A DNA stretch of 64,000 bases, from the NCBI GenBank assembly GCA_963732095.1, contig CAVSZA010000026.1:1-64000 (forward strand). Reading direction: 5' to 3'. Below the pieces are notes generated by a model that saw only the letters and a list, made by a program, of their open reading frames with translations, was not told where the DNA came from and did not search any database. Numbering within the stretch: the stretch's first letter is position 1; every line of letters begins with the position of its first letter. Of this stretch, positions 53,810 through 63,019 are shown one piece after another. The DNA comes from AP-15 sp963732095. Lineage in GTDB: Bacteria > Pseudomonadota > Alphaproteobacteria > ATCC43930 > CGMCC-115725. The position numbers and the translations under genes are program-made.

Positions 53810-54811
53810 ATGCCAGCGCCGCCGGATTTGAGCCTCGTGACTGGAGCGACCGGGTTTGTCGGATCGGCTGTGGTGCGCGCCCTGCTGGCGCGGGGCCACC
53901 CGGTGCGCGTGCTCGCCCGGCCAAACAGTGATCGGCGCAACCTTGCAGGTCTCGCGGTGGAAATCGCCGAGGGGGCAATGGAGGACCCCCGATCGTTAGC
54001 GCGCGCCGTCGCCGGGTGCCGATATGTGTATCATGTAGCGGCCGATTACCGGATCTGGGTACCCGATCCCGCGCCGATGTTTCGTGCCAATGTCGACGGC
54101 ACTCGGGATCTGCTGACCGCGGCCCTCGAAGCCGGCGTCGAACGGGTCGTCTATACGAGCAGCGTCGCGACGCTCGGCCTGGTGCCGGGCGGTTCGGCCG
54201 ACGAAGAAACCCCGAGCAGCTTCGACAACATGATCGGGCCCTACAAACGGTCGAAATTCGCGGCCGAAGAGGTCGCGCGAGGGCTTGCTCGGGAGCGCGG
54301 GGTGCCGGTAGTGATCGTCAACCCCTCTACCCCGGTCGGGCCCGGCGACATCAAGCCGACGCCCACCGGCCGGCTGATCGTCGAGGCCGCGCGCGGCCAG
54401 ATGCCCGCCTTTGTCGACACCGGCCTCAACATCGTCCATGTCGATGACGTCGCCGAAGGCCATCTCGCCGCGGCCGAAAAGGGACGGATCGGCGAGCGAT
54501 ATATCCTTGGGGGCGAGAACCTGGCGCTCGCTGAGATCCTCGCCGGGGTTGCGCAGGCGGTCGGTAGGCGCCCACCCTGGCTCCGGGTCCCGCACAGTGT
54601 GCTGTTTCCTGTCGCTATCGGAGCGGAGCTGGCGGCCCGCGTTACCGGGCGCGACCCGTTCGTCACGCTGGACGGGGTTCGAATGTCGCGGAAAAAGATG
54701 TATTTCAGCTCGGAAAAGGCGTCGTGCGAGCTCGGCTACACCTCGCGGCCGGCACGCGAGGCCATTGCCGACGCTGTCAGCTGGTTCGGGGCTAATGGAT
54801 ATCTGAAATGA
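53810..54811 (+). CDS. hpnA: Hopanoid-associated sugar epimerase-like protein HpnA
   Basis: This 333-residue extended SDR protein has the nucleotide loop TGATGFVGSAVVRALLARG and the catalytic region GPYKRSKFAAEEVARG (YxxxK). It belongs to the dihydroflavonol-reductase-like HpnA group found at the head of hopanoid clusters; its substrate is not firmly known. The stop overlaps hpnC (ATGA). hpnB is absent between A and C. TAACCTCGAAGAAC precedes the start. Confidence 0.92.
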   Translation: MPAPPDLSLVTGATGFVGSAVVRALLARGHPVRVLARPNSDRRNLAGLAVEIAEGAMEDPRSLARAVAGCRYVYHVAADYRIWVPDPAPMFRANVDGTRDLLTAALEAGVERVVYTSSVATLGLVPGGSADEETPSSFDNMIGPYKRSKFAAEEVARGLARERGVPVVIVNPSTPVGPGDIKPTPTGRLIVEAARGQMPAFVDTGLNIVHVDDVAEGHLAAAEKGRIGERYILGGENLALAEILAGVAQAVGRRPPWLRVPHSVLFPVAIGAELAARVTGRDPFVTLDGVRMSRKKMYFSSEKASCELGYTSRPAREAIADAVSWFGANGYLK

Positions 54812-55677
54812 CGGCTTTGCGGGACGAGCTGCCGTGGCACCGCGCCGAGAGCCTCGAAACTCCCTCGGGCAAGTGGCGCGGCAGCGAAAATTTCCCGGTG
54901 GGATCGTTTCTGATTCGGCGCGACTTGAGGGCGCATGTGCACGCGTTCTACCGCTTCGCCCGAAACGCCGACGATATCGCCGACAATCCCGCCTTGGCTG
55001 CCGATGAAAAGATCGGGCGGCTCGACCGTATGGGCGCCATCCTCGACGGAGCCCCGGGCGAGGATTCTCCCGCCGCCGCTGCGATGCGTGAAAGCCTCCT
55101 CGAAACCGGCATGATTGCTCAGCACTGCCATGACGTGCTGCACGCGTTCCGGATCGACGCGATCAAGCTGCGTTATCGCGACTGGGACGAGCTGATGGGA
55201 TATTGCCGCTACTCGGCTTCGCCGGTCGGCCGCCAGCTGCTCGACCTGCACGGCGAAAGCCGCGCCTGCTGGCCGGCTTCCGATGCCCTTTGCTCGGCGC
55301 TGCAGGTGCTCAATCACCTGCAGGATTGTGCGGACGACCATCGGCGGCTCGATCGCGTCTACCTGCCGCTTGAAGATCTTACCGCGGAGGGAACCGGGAT
55401 CGAGGCGCTGGCGGCCCGTGAGTCGAGCCCGGGACTGCGGCGCGTGCTCGACCGGCTGCTGGACCGCACCGCGGAATTGATGGAACAGGCCCGCGGCTTG
55501 CCGCCGCTCGTCGCCTCCCGCGGATTGCGTTGGGAGTCCGCGGTCATTGTCGGCCTAGCTGGGCGGCTGTTGCGCCGGCTCCGCCATGGTGATCCCGTTG
55601 CGACCCGCGTCGCGCTGAGCAAATCCGATTTCCTCGCCGCCTTTGCAATCGGCGCCTCGAGAGGTTTTCGGGGTTGA
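54808..55677 (+). CDS. hpnC: Hydroxysqualene synthase HpnC
   Basis: The 289-residue protein of the squalene/phytoene synthase fold has aspartate-rich motifs RFARNADDIADNPALAADEK and NHLQDCADDHRRLDRVYLP. With HpnD and HpnE it makes squalene from two farnesyl diphosphates: HpnD makes presqualene diphosphate, HpnC converts it to hydroxysqualene. Start and stop overlap its neighbours by 4 bp each. Confidence 0.95.
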   Translation: MTALRDELPWHRAESLETPSGKWRGSENFPVGSFLIRRDLRAHVHAFYRFARNADDIADNPALAADEKIGRLDRMGAILDGAPGEDSPAAAAMRESLLETGMIAQHCHDVLHAFRIDAIKLRYRDWDELMGYCRYSASPVGRQLLDLHGESRACWPASDALCSALQVLNHLQDCADDHRRLDRVYLPLEDLTAEGTGIEALAARESSPGLRRVLDRLLDRTAELMEQARGLPPLVASRGLRWESAVIVGLAGRLLRRLRHGDPVATRVALSKSDFLAAFAIGASRGFRG

Positions 55678-56552
55678 GCGACGCCGCGCTCCATGCCGCT
55701 GCCGACCAGCTGGGCGAAGACGCGCTGCGCGAGACTATCCGGCACCGGGTCGAGGCTGCCGGGACCTCGTTTTACTGGGCGATGCGGCTGCTGCCGCGGG
55801 ATCGCCGCAACGGCATGTACGCGATCTACGCGTTCTGCCGTGAGGTCGACGATATCGCCGATGGCGAGAGGCCGGTCGAACACAAGCTCGCGGCTCTCGC
55901 CGGGTGGCGAGAGGAGATCGATGCGCTCTACGACGGGCGTCCGCGCCACCTCTTGGCTCGAGCATTGTCGGGGCCGGTCCGGAGCTATGAGCTCCGCAAA
56001 GAGGACTTTCTTGCGATCCTCGCCGGCATGGAGATGGACGCTCGGGGAGACGTCAGGGCCCCGGATTTGGCAACCCTGGACCTCTATTGCGCCCGCGTCG
56101 CGAGCGCCGTCGGCCATCTCTCGGTCCATATATTCGGCAATTCCAGCGCCGCCGCCCACGCCGTCGCAGAATCGCTCGGCCGGGCGCTGCAGCTGACCAA
56201 CATCCTGCGGGACCTCGCGGAGGACGCCGCTCGGCAGCGTTTGTATCTGCCTCGCGAAATCCTCGATCGGCACGGAATTCAAGCTGCCGAACCCGCGGCC
56301 GTCCTGCGGCATCCGGCATTGCCTGCAGCGTGCCGCGATGTCGCCGCTATCGCCGAGGGCCACTTCCGCGAGGCAGCGCGGGCAATGAAGCACTGCTCGC
56401 GCCGCGCCATGCGTCCAGCCGCGGTGATGGCGGCACTCTACCGCGCGACGCTCTCGGCTCTGCAGCGCTCGGGATGGCGCAATCCCAGGCAGCGCGTCAG
56501 TGTGTCGACCTCATTGAAGCTCTGGCTGGTGTTGCGCCACGGCTTGCTATGA
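55674..56552 (+). CDS. hpnD: Presqualene diphosphate synthase HpnD
   Basis: The 292-residue protein starts with TTG at 55674, overlapping the hpnC stop (TTGA); no nearby ATG fits the family N-terminus. The motifs are YAIYAFCREVDDIADGERPV and NILRDLAEDAARQRLYLPRE. It condenses two farnesyl diphosphates to presqualene diphosphate. The TTG start may lower its translation relative to HpnC. Confidence 0.95.
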   Translation: MSDAALHAAADQLGEDALRETIRHRVEAAGTSFYWAMRLLPRDRRNGMYAIYAFCREVDDIADGERPVEHKLAALAGWREEIDALYDGRPRHLLARALSGPVRSYELRKEDFLAILAGMEMDARGDVRAPDLATLDLYCARVASAVGHLSVHIFGNSSAAAHAVAESLGRALQLTNILRDLAEDAARQRLYLPREILDRHGIQAAEPAAVLRHPALPAACRDVAAIAEGHFREAARAMKHCSRRAMRPAAVMAALYRATLSALQRSGWRNPRQRVSVSTSLKLWLVLRHGLL

Positions 56553-57907
56553 CAAGAGCGGCGAGTACGGGTTGCGTGCACGTTGTTGGGGCAGGCCTTG
56601 CCGGGCTCGCGGCGGCGGTCGCGCTCGCCGATACCGGGCGGTGCGTCATTATTTATGAAGCTGCTCCCCACGCCGGCGGACGCTGCCGCTCCTATTTTGA
56701 TGCCGAGCTCGGATGCCGTATCGACAACGGCAACCATCTCCTCTTGGCCGGCAATCAGGCGGCGCTCGATTACCTCGGCCGGATCGGCGCTTGCGGTTCT
56801 CTTGAAGGCCCCCCTGAAGCTGTCTTCCCGTTCGTCGACGCCGCAACCGGGGAGCGCTGGACGGTGCGGCCGAATAGCGGCGCGCTGCCGTGGTGGGTTT
56901 TGTCCGCCAAAAGGCGGGTTCCGCACACGCGAGCGCGTGACTATCTCGCCGCGTTGGCGCTGCGACGGGCGGATCCGCGGGCAACGATCGCCGCCGTCCT
57001 CGATCCGCGGCAGGAATTGTTTCGCCGGCTGTGGGAGCCGCTTGCCGTTGCCGGCCTGAATACCGGCGCCGAGCAGGGGTCAGCCACTCTCTTCTGGCGC
57101 ATGCTCGCGGAGACGCTCGGGCGCGGGGGCGGGGCATGCCGTCCGCTGCTCCCTCGCGTCGGGCTGTCGGAGAGCTTTGTCGAGCCGGCGCTCGCCCGTT
57201 TGCGCGCCAAGGGCGCGGAAATCCGCTTCGGCGCACGCCTGAGGGCGCTGATCTTCGGGCCCGACAGGGTTTCGAATCTCGTCTTCGAAGCGGCTTCGAT
57301 CGTGCTCGATCGCGCGGATACTGTGATCCTTGCCGTACCCGCCGCGATCGCCGCCCGCCTCGTTCCGGGGCTCATCGTCCCCGACCGGCACTCGCCAATC
57401 GTCAACGCACATTTTCGCTGCGCTCCGCCGGCCAATTCGCCGTTTTTTGTGGGGGTGATCGGCGGCACCGCGGAATGGATCTTTCGCAAGCGCGGAGTGT
57501 TATCGGTGACGGTCAGCGCTGCTGACCAATTCGTCGAGCGCGCCGCACCGGAGCTGCGTGATCTCTTTTGGCAAGATGTCGCAGTCGCCTATCACCTTCC
57601 GTCGCGTCCAGTTCCACCGGTTCGGCTTGTCAAGGAGCGCCGAGCGACGTTTCTGGCGAGCCCCGATCAGCTGCAGCGCCGTCCGCAACAGATGACGGCA
57701 TGGGGGAACCTTCTACTTTGCGGCGATTACGTCGATACGGGCTTGCCTGCAACGATCGAAGGCGCTATTCGCTCCGGCTTTGCTGCGGCCGGCCTTGCAA
57801 CGGGTTGCCGGCTTCAGGCGTTTTCTCAATCTGTGCCGAGCGGCGGCCGGGGCCCCCGCCCACTAACCACGGAAATTGAACAAGAACGACACCGCGTCCT
57901 TCCATGA
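56549..57907 (+). CDS. hpnE: Hydroxysqualene dehydroxylase HpnE
   Basis: The 452-residue FAD-dependent amine-oxidase-type protein starts at ATG 56549 (ATGA overlap with hpnD). The dinucleotide motif is VHVVGAGLAGLAAAVALADT; other conserved parts are GGRCRSYFDAELGCRIDNGN and the C-terminal GDYVDTGLPATIEGAIRSGF. It reduces hydroxysqualene to squalene. Confidence 0.94.
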   Translation: MTRAASTGCVHVVGAGLAGLAAAVALADTGRCVIIYEAAPHAGGRCRSYFDAELGCRIDNGNHLLLAGNQAALDYLGRIGACGSLEGPPEAVFPFVDAATGERWTVRPNSGALPWWVLSAKRRVPHTRARDYLAALALRRADPRATIAAVLDPRQELFRRLWEPLAVAGLNTGAEQGSATLFWRMLAETLGRGGGACRPLLPRVGLSESFVEPALARLRAKGAEIRFGARLRALIFGPDRVSNLVFEAASIVLDRADTVILAVPAAIAARLVPGLIVPDRHSPIVNAHFRCAPPANSPFFVGVIGGTAEWIFRKRGVLSVTVSAADQFVERAAPELRDLFWQDVAVAYHLPSRPVPPVRLVKERRATFLASPDQLQRRPQQMTAWGNLLLCGDYVDTGLPATIEGAIRSGFAAAGLATGCRLQAFSQSVPSGGRGPRPLTTEIEQERHRVLP

Positions 57908-59862
57908 ATGACATAAACACGAAAGAAATGGCGATGCTGCGCCGTCGCGTCGACGCTGCACGCCTCGACGAGGCGATTGCGCGCGCCAGCAAATCGCTGG
58001 TCGCGCTGCAACACCCTGATGGACATTGGGTGTTTGAGTTGGAGGCCGACGTGACGATTCCGTCGGAGTTCATCCTGCTCCAGCACTATTTCGGCCGCAT
58101 CGAGCCGGAACTGCAAGCGCGGATCGCCAAATATATTCGTGCAACCCAAGGCGCCGACGGCGGCTGGCCGCTGTTCCACGGGGGCGCGCTCGATCTCAGC
58201 GCTTCGGTCAAGGCCTATTTCGCGCTGAAGGCGGCCGGCGATCCGGCCGAAGCGCCGCATATGGTACGGGCACGGGCGGCGATCCTGGCCGGTGGCGGCG
58301 CCCGGCGGTGCAACGTCTTCACACGCATCCTACTTGCATTGTTCGGCGAGGTTCCGTGGCGGGCAGTTCCGGTCATGCCGGTCGAGATCATGCTGCTTCC
58401 GAGCTGGTCTCCTTTCCACATCGCCAAGGTTTCCTACTGGTCACGCACCGTTCTCGTGCCGCTCCTCGTCCTCATGGCACTGCGGCCGCGGGCCCGCAAC
58501 CCGCTCGGCATCAGCGTCGGCGAGCTTTTTCTGGAGCCGCCGGAGACGGTGCGGGATTGGATCGGCGGTCCGACCTCCTCGCCACTCTCGGTGGCGTTCG
58601 GCATGCTCGACCGGCTGTTGCGGGTCGCCGAGCCGTTCTTTCCGACGGATGCGCGACGCCGGGCGATCGACAAAGCCGTCGCCTTCGTCGCCGAGCGCCT
58701 CAATGGCGAGGATGGCCTTGGCGGCATCTTTCCGGCGATGGCCAACGCCGCGATGATGTTCGACTGTTTGGGATACAGCCACGATCACCCCGGCTACGCA
58801 TCGGCTTTGGCCTCCCTGCGCAAGCTGCTGGTGCTCGACGGCGAGCGCAGCTATTGCCAACCCTGCTTGTCCCCAGTGTGGGACACCGCCCTCGCTTCCC
58901 ATGCGCTGATGGAGGTCGAAGACATCCGCCTGGAAGCGACCGTAAGGCGGGCGCTAGACTGGCTCCAGACAAAACAGGTGCTCGAAGTCGTCGGGGATTG
59001 GGCGTCCGCCCGCCCCGGCCTGCGGCCCGGCGGGTGGGCATTCCAATTCGAGAACCCCTACTACCCCGATCTCGATGACACGGCTGCGGTCGCTCTTGCC
59101 CTCGACCGCTTCGGCTCGTCGCGATATCGGGTGGCGATCGACCGGGCCGCCGAATGGGTCATCGGCATGCAGAGCCGGGGCGGTGGATGGGGATCTTTCG
59201 ACGCCGACAACACGCATTTTTATCTGAACCACATCCCGTTCGCCGACCACGGCGCGCTGCTCGACCCGCCGACGGCGGATGTCAGCGGGCGCTGTCTGAG
59301 TTTCTTGACCCAAATCGGCCACGGCGCCGATCACCCGGCGGTGGCTGCGGCGATAGCCTACCTGCAATCCGAGCAGGAACCCGACGGCAGCTGGTTCGGC
59401 CGGTGGGGGACCAATTATATCTACGGGACCTGGTCGGTTCTCACCGCCTTCAACAGCGCCGGCCTGTCGGCAAATTCGCCCGAAGTGCGGCGCGCTGTCG
59501 ACTGGCTTCTCACTCGCCAGCACAAGGACGGCGGCTGGGGGGAAGGCGGCGAATCCTACTGGACCGCAGCGTCCCGCGGCGAAGCGCCCTACAGCACCTC
59601 GTCCCAGACTGCCTGGGCGCTGCTCGCTTTGATGGCCGCCGGCGAGGTTGGCAATCCGGCGGTCGCTCGCGGGGTCGCATACTTGATCGACAGCCAGGAC
59701 GAAGACGGCAACTGGGACGAGCCCTGGTACACTGCGGTCGGTTTCCCGCGCGTCTTTTACTTGAGGTATCACGGCTACCGCGCTTTCTTCCCGCTGTGGG
59801 CTCTCGCTCGGTTTCGCCGTTTGTCGCGGGGCAACTCGCGGCAGGTTCCGTTCGGCATTTGA
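57904..59862 (+). CDS. shc: Squalene-hopene cyclase
   Basis: The 652-residue protein contains the catalytic motif DLDDTA at residues 389-394 (Asp391 equivalent to the proton donor) and several QW repeats (QHPDGHWVFELEADVTIPSE, GADGGWPLFHGG, QHKDGGWGEGG). It cyclises squalene to hopene/diplopterol at the inner membrane. ATGA overlap with hpnE completes a five-gene chain beginning at hpnA. Confidence 0.97.
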   Translation: MNDINTKEMAMLRRRVDAARLDEAIARASKSLVALQHPDGHWVFELEADVTIPSEFILLQHYFGRIEPELQARIAKYIRATQGADGGWPLFHGGALDLSASVKAYFALKAAGDPAEAPHMVRARAAILAGGGARRCNVFTRILLALFGEVPWRAVPVMPVEIMLLPSWSPFHIAKVSYWSRTVLVPLLVLMALRPRARNPLGISVGELFLEPPETVRDWIGGPTSSPLSVAFGMLDRLLRVAEPFFPTDARRRAIDKAVAFVAERLNGEDGLGGIFPAMANAAMMFDCLGYSHDHPGYASALASLRKLLVLDGERSYCQPCLSPVWDTALASHALMEVEDIRLEATVRRALDWLQTKQVLEVVGDWASARPGLRPGGWAFQFENPYYPDLDDTAAVALALDRFGSSRYRVAIDRAAEWVIGMQSRGGGWGSFDADNTHFYLNHIPFADHGALLDPPTADVSGRCLSFLTQIGHGADHPAVAAAIAYLQSEQEPDGSWFGRWGTNYIYGTWSVLTAFNSAGLSANSPEVRRAVDWLLTRQHKDGGWGEGGESYWTAASRGEAPYSTSSQTAWALLALMAAGEVGNPAVARGVAYLIDSQDEDGNWDEPWYTAVGFPRVFYLRYHGYRAFFPLWALARFRRLSRGNSRQVPFGI

Positions 59863-60090
59863 AGCATGGCGGGGCGCGAATGAGCCGGGCCGCGTCCTTT
59901 TGTCCATGGTCAAACGCCCGGTGGGCGGCTACGGATTTCGCCCGATGCGGCGGCCGCCCCAATTGCGATAACGTGCCGCTTGTCTCCAGACTTGACGTTG
60001 TCAACCGTTAGGCGAATATCGGGCGTCAGCCCGGTCCGGGTGCGGTCCGAAGGATCGCTTTTTGAGCTGTGGCTATTTGGGAAGGTGCGG

Positions 60091-60765
60091 ATGCGCCGAT
60101 TGTCGACCGTGCTCTGCACCTCCGGCCTCGCTGCCGAAGCCAAGATCGCGCGCGCAGCAGGGTTTCCCGTGGTGATCGGCGCAGGCGACCGGGAACGCAC
60201 GGCCGCTCTCGTCGAGAACGCGGTCCGTCACGCGAATTGCCTGATGAGCTTCGGCATTGCCGGCGCCTTGGCGCCGCATTTGCGCCCGGGTGATGTCGTC
60301 ATATCGGCGGAGGTCGTGTCCGCCGGCCATCGCTGGACCGCGGCGGAACCTTTCCAAACCCGTGTGGCTGATCTTGCGCGCCAAATCGGCGCCTTCGAAG
60401 GCGCGGTGTTCGGCGCCAGCGCGATCCTCTCAACCGAGGCAGAAAAAAGCCGCGCTTGGCGCGATACGGGTGCCCTCGCAGTCGATCTCGAAAGCGATGT
60501 CGTCGCCCGCATCGCGTCGCAGGCCGGCATCCCCTTTCTCGTCGCCCGGACGATTGCCGATACCGTCTGGCGGGAGCTCCCGCCAGCTGCCCTGATCCCG
60601 CTCTCCGAGGCCGGCACCCCGAACCTCGCTCGCGTTCTCGGCTCGGTCCTGCGCCGCCCGCGGCAGATCGCGACGCTGATCGGGCTGGCCCGGGAAACCC
60701 GGATGGCTTTGGCGGCGCTAGCCGGCCCCGCGCACGCTCTGCGCGGGCTGGCCGCGGCTTTCTAG
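60091..60765 (+). CDS. hpnG: Adenosylhopane nucleosidase HpnG
   Basis: The product has 224 residues from ATG 60091, with GGGAAGG seven bases upstream; longer in-frame starts have no such site. MSFGIAGALAPHLRPGDVVI and ALAVDLESDVVARIASQAGI are the substrate-binding segments of the nucleoside phosphorylase-like HpnG family, which removes adenine from adenosylhopane to give ribosylhopane. It lies 228 bp after shc, so it may have its own promoter. The last 48 bp overlap the convergent hpnH gene. Confidence 0.9.
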   Translation: MRRLSTVLCTSGLAAEAKIARAAGFPVVIGAGDRERTAALVENAVRHANCLMSFGIAGALAPHLRPGDVVISAEVVSAGHRWTAAEPFQTRVADLARQIGAFEGAVFGASAILSTEAEKSRAWRDTGALAVDLESDVVARIASQAGIPFLVARTIADTVWRELPPAALIPLSEAGTPNLARVLGSVLRRPRQIATLIGLARETRMALAALAGPAHALRGLAAAF

Positions 60766-61863
60766 CCGCGCGACCGCCTCATCGACGTGCCGGGAGAATA
60801 CGTATTTAGCCGGTCTTTGCCGGTCTAGCGGGATCTCCGGCGCCATCTCGCCCTCGGTGCGAAACCCGCGGAATGCTACCGCCGCCGCTTTCAACGGGTG
60901 CTTCACCGAATCCATGACGGCAGTTGCCTCGTACCCGCTATGCACCATGCAATCGGCGCATTTCTCGTAGTTGCCGGTGCCGTAGGCGTCCCAGTCGGTC
61001 TCCTCCATCAGCTCCCTGAACGTCTTTGCGTAGCCTTCGCCCAGCAAATAGCAGGGGCGCTGCCAGCCGAAATAGTTGCGCGTCGGATTGCCCCAGGGAG
61101 TGCAATGGTAGGATTGGTTCCCCGCGAGGAAATCGAGAAACAAGCTCGATTGATTGAATGACCAGCGGCGCCGCGGATCGCGTTTGAAGATTTCGCGGAA
61201 CAACTCCTTGGTGCGGCGCCGATTGAGAAAGTGCTCCTGATCCGGCGCCCGTTCGTAGGCATAGCCAGGTGATACCGTTATGCCGTCAATCCCGACCTCC
61301 ATCACGTCGTCGAAGAAGCGGGCGATGCGCTCCGGGTCGGCGGTATCGAACAGGGTAGAATTGATGTTGACCCGAAACCCGCGAGCTTTGGCCAGCTTGA
61401 TCGCTGCCACGGCGCGATCGTACACCCCGCCTTGACATACCGAGCGGTCGTGATCCTCGCGGTCACCGTCGAGATGGATCGTCCAGGCAAAGTAGGGGCT
61501 CGGCTCGAACAGGTCGATCTTCTTTTCGAGCAGCAGAGCGTTCGTGCACAGATACACGAACTTCTTTCTGGCGATCATGCGCCGGGCGATATCGTCGATC
61601 TCACGGTGCAGCAAGGGTTCGCCACCTGCGATGACCACCATCGGCGCGCCGCACTCATCCGCCGCCGCGACACACTCGTCGACGCTGAGGCGCTGATTGA
61701 GGATGGCGTCCGGGTAATCGATCTTACCGCAACCGGCGCAGGCGAGGTTGCAACGGAAGAGGGGCTCGAGCATCAGCACCAGCGGATAGCGCCGGACGCC
61801 CTTGAGGTGCTGAACGACAACATAGGCGCCGACCCGAATCGTTTGGCGCAGCGGAATTGGCAC
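60718..61863 (-). CDS. hpnH: Hopanoid radical SAM protein HpnH (adenosylhopane synthase)
   Basis: The 381-residue protein starts at GTG 61863 (ACGAGG nine bases upstream). The radical SAM motif is FRCNLACAGCGKIDYPDAIL (CxxxCxxC), with GGEPLLHREID following and a C-terminal Cys pair (CADCMVHSGYE). It adds the adenosyl group to diploptene, the first step of C35 side-chain formation. Its opposite orientation to hpnG and the 48-bp antisense overlap are unusual for two consecutive enzymes. Confidence 0.95.
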   Translation of the reverse strand: MPIPLRQTIRVGAYVVVQHLKGVRRYPLVLMLEPLFRCNLACAGCGKIDYPDAILNQRLSVDECVAAADECGAPMVVIAGGEPLLHREIDDIARRMIARKKFVYLCTNALLLEKKIDLFEPSPYFAWTIHLDGDREDHDRSVCQGGVYDRAVAAIKLAKARGFRVNINSTLFDTADPERIARFFDDVMEVGIDGITVSPGYAYERAPDQEHFLNRRRTKELFREIFKRDPRRRWSFNQSSLFLDFLAGNQSYHCTPWGNPTRNYFGWQRPCYLLGEGYAKTFRELMEETDWDAYGTGNYEKCADCMVHSGYEATAVMDSVKHPLKAAAVAFRGFRTEGEMAPEIPLDRQRPAKYVFSRHVDEAVARLESRGQPAQSVRGAG

Positions 61864-61899
61864 GGCGAAACCTCGTCCCGAGTTTAAGGGGGAGCCGGC

Positions 61900-62832
61900 C
61901 TAGCCGGCGACGTCGGCGAGTTGCATAGGCATCCGGAAACGGACGTTCTCAGTGACGCCAGGCAGGATCGATAGCTCGACTTGCGTCAACTCTCGCAAGC
62001 GGTCGATTACCTCCGCGACGAGTTCGGCCGGGGCCGATGCCCCGGCGGTAATGCCGACGGCTCTAGCGTTCTCGATCCAGTTCGGGTCGAGCGCGCGAGC
62101 GTCTTCGATCAGATAGCTGGGGACCCCGCTTTCCGCCGCGATCTCGCGCAGCCGATTGGAATTCGAGCTGTTCGGCGCGCCGACAACGAGGACAACGTCG
62201 ACAATTTTTGCGAGTTCCCGCGCCGCTCTCTGGCGATTTTGCGTTGCGTAACAAATGTCCTTTGTGTCGGGGCCGACGATCGTCGGAAAGCGGACCTTCA
62301 GCGCGTCAATAACGGCGCGCGTGTCGTCCACACTGAGCGTGGTCTGGGTAATAAAGGCGAGCTTGTCCGGGTCGGCAACTCTGAGCCTTGCTACCTCTTC
62401 CGGGGTCGAGATTAGGTGAACGCGGCCGTTGATCCGCCCCATCGTGCCGACGATTTCCGGATGTCCGGCATGCCCGATCAAGATGATCTCGCGACCCTGG
62501 TTGGCATAACGCTGCCCCTCGATGTGCACTTTCGAGACCAGCGGGCAGGTCGCGTCGATAACCGGAAGCCCGCGGTCTGCCGCGCGTTCCTCGATCGCGC
62601 TGGCAACCCCGTGGGCGCTGAAAATCGTCACGCTGCCCTTCGGGATTTCGTCGATCTCGTCGACAAAATGTGCACCTTTGGCGCGTAGGCGTTCGACAAC
62701 GTGGCGATTGTGCACGATCTCGTGACGGACGTAGATCGGCGGGCCGTACTTTTCGAGCGCGCGCTCGACGATTTCGATCGCGCGTTCGACGCCCGCGCAA
62801 AAGCCTCGTGGCTGGGCTAGCACTACCCGCAT
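61900..62832 (-). CDS. ispH: 4-hydroxy-3-methylbut-2-enyl diphosphate reductase IspH
   Basis: The 310-residue protein has the three cluster cysteines: PRGFCAGVERAI, IDATCPLVSKVH and DTKDICYATQNRQ. It also has APNSSNSNRLREIA and the end GASAPAELVAEVID. It makes IPP and DMAPP in the last step of the MEP pathway and so feeds hopanoid synthesis. GAGG lies eight bases before the ATG. It is upstream of and co-oriented with hpnH, 36 bp apart, so the two are one operon. Confidence 0.97.
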   Translation of the reverse strand: MRVVLAQPRGFCAGVERAIEIVERALEKYGPPIYVRHEIVHNRHVVERLRAKGAHFVDEIDEIPKGSVTIFSAHGVASAIEERAADRGLPVIDATCPLVSKVHIEGQRYANQGREIILIGHAGHPEIVGTMGRINGRVHLISTPEEVARLRVADPDKLAFITQTTLSVDDTRAVIDALKVRFPTIVGPDTKDICYATQNRQRAARELAKIVDVVLVVGAPNSSNSNRLREIAAESGVPSYLIEDARALDPNWIENARAVGITAGASAPAELVAEVIDRLRELTQVELSILPGVTENVRFRMPMQLADVAG

Positions 62833-63019
62833 GACATCGCCTCGTTGCCGCGCCGCTAGCAGACCGGACCCGAAATCGGCCCGTACCTGCTCAAGCCACT
62901 ATATGAACGCGCAACGTCCCTGACACAATCCGTAGCGCAATGCACGCGCAATCAGCATACGCAGGAACACGCGCGCGAAGCGATTGGGCTAACTGTGCAG
63001 AGCACCCGTCGACCATGCC

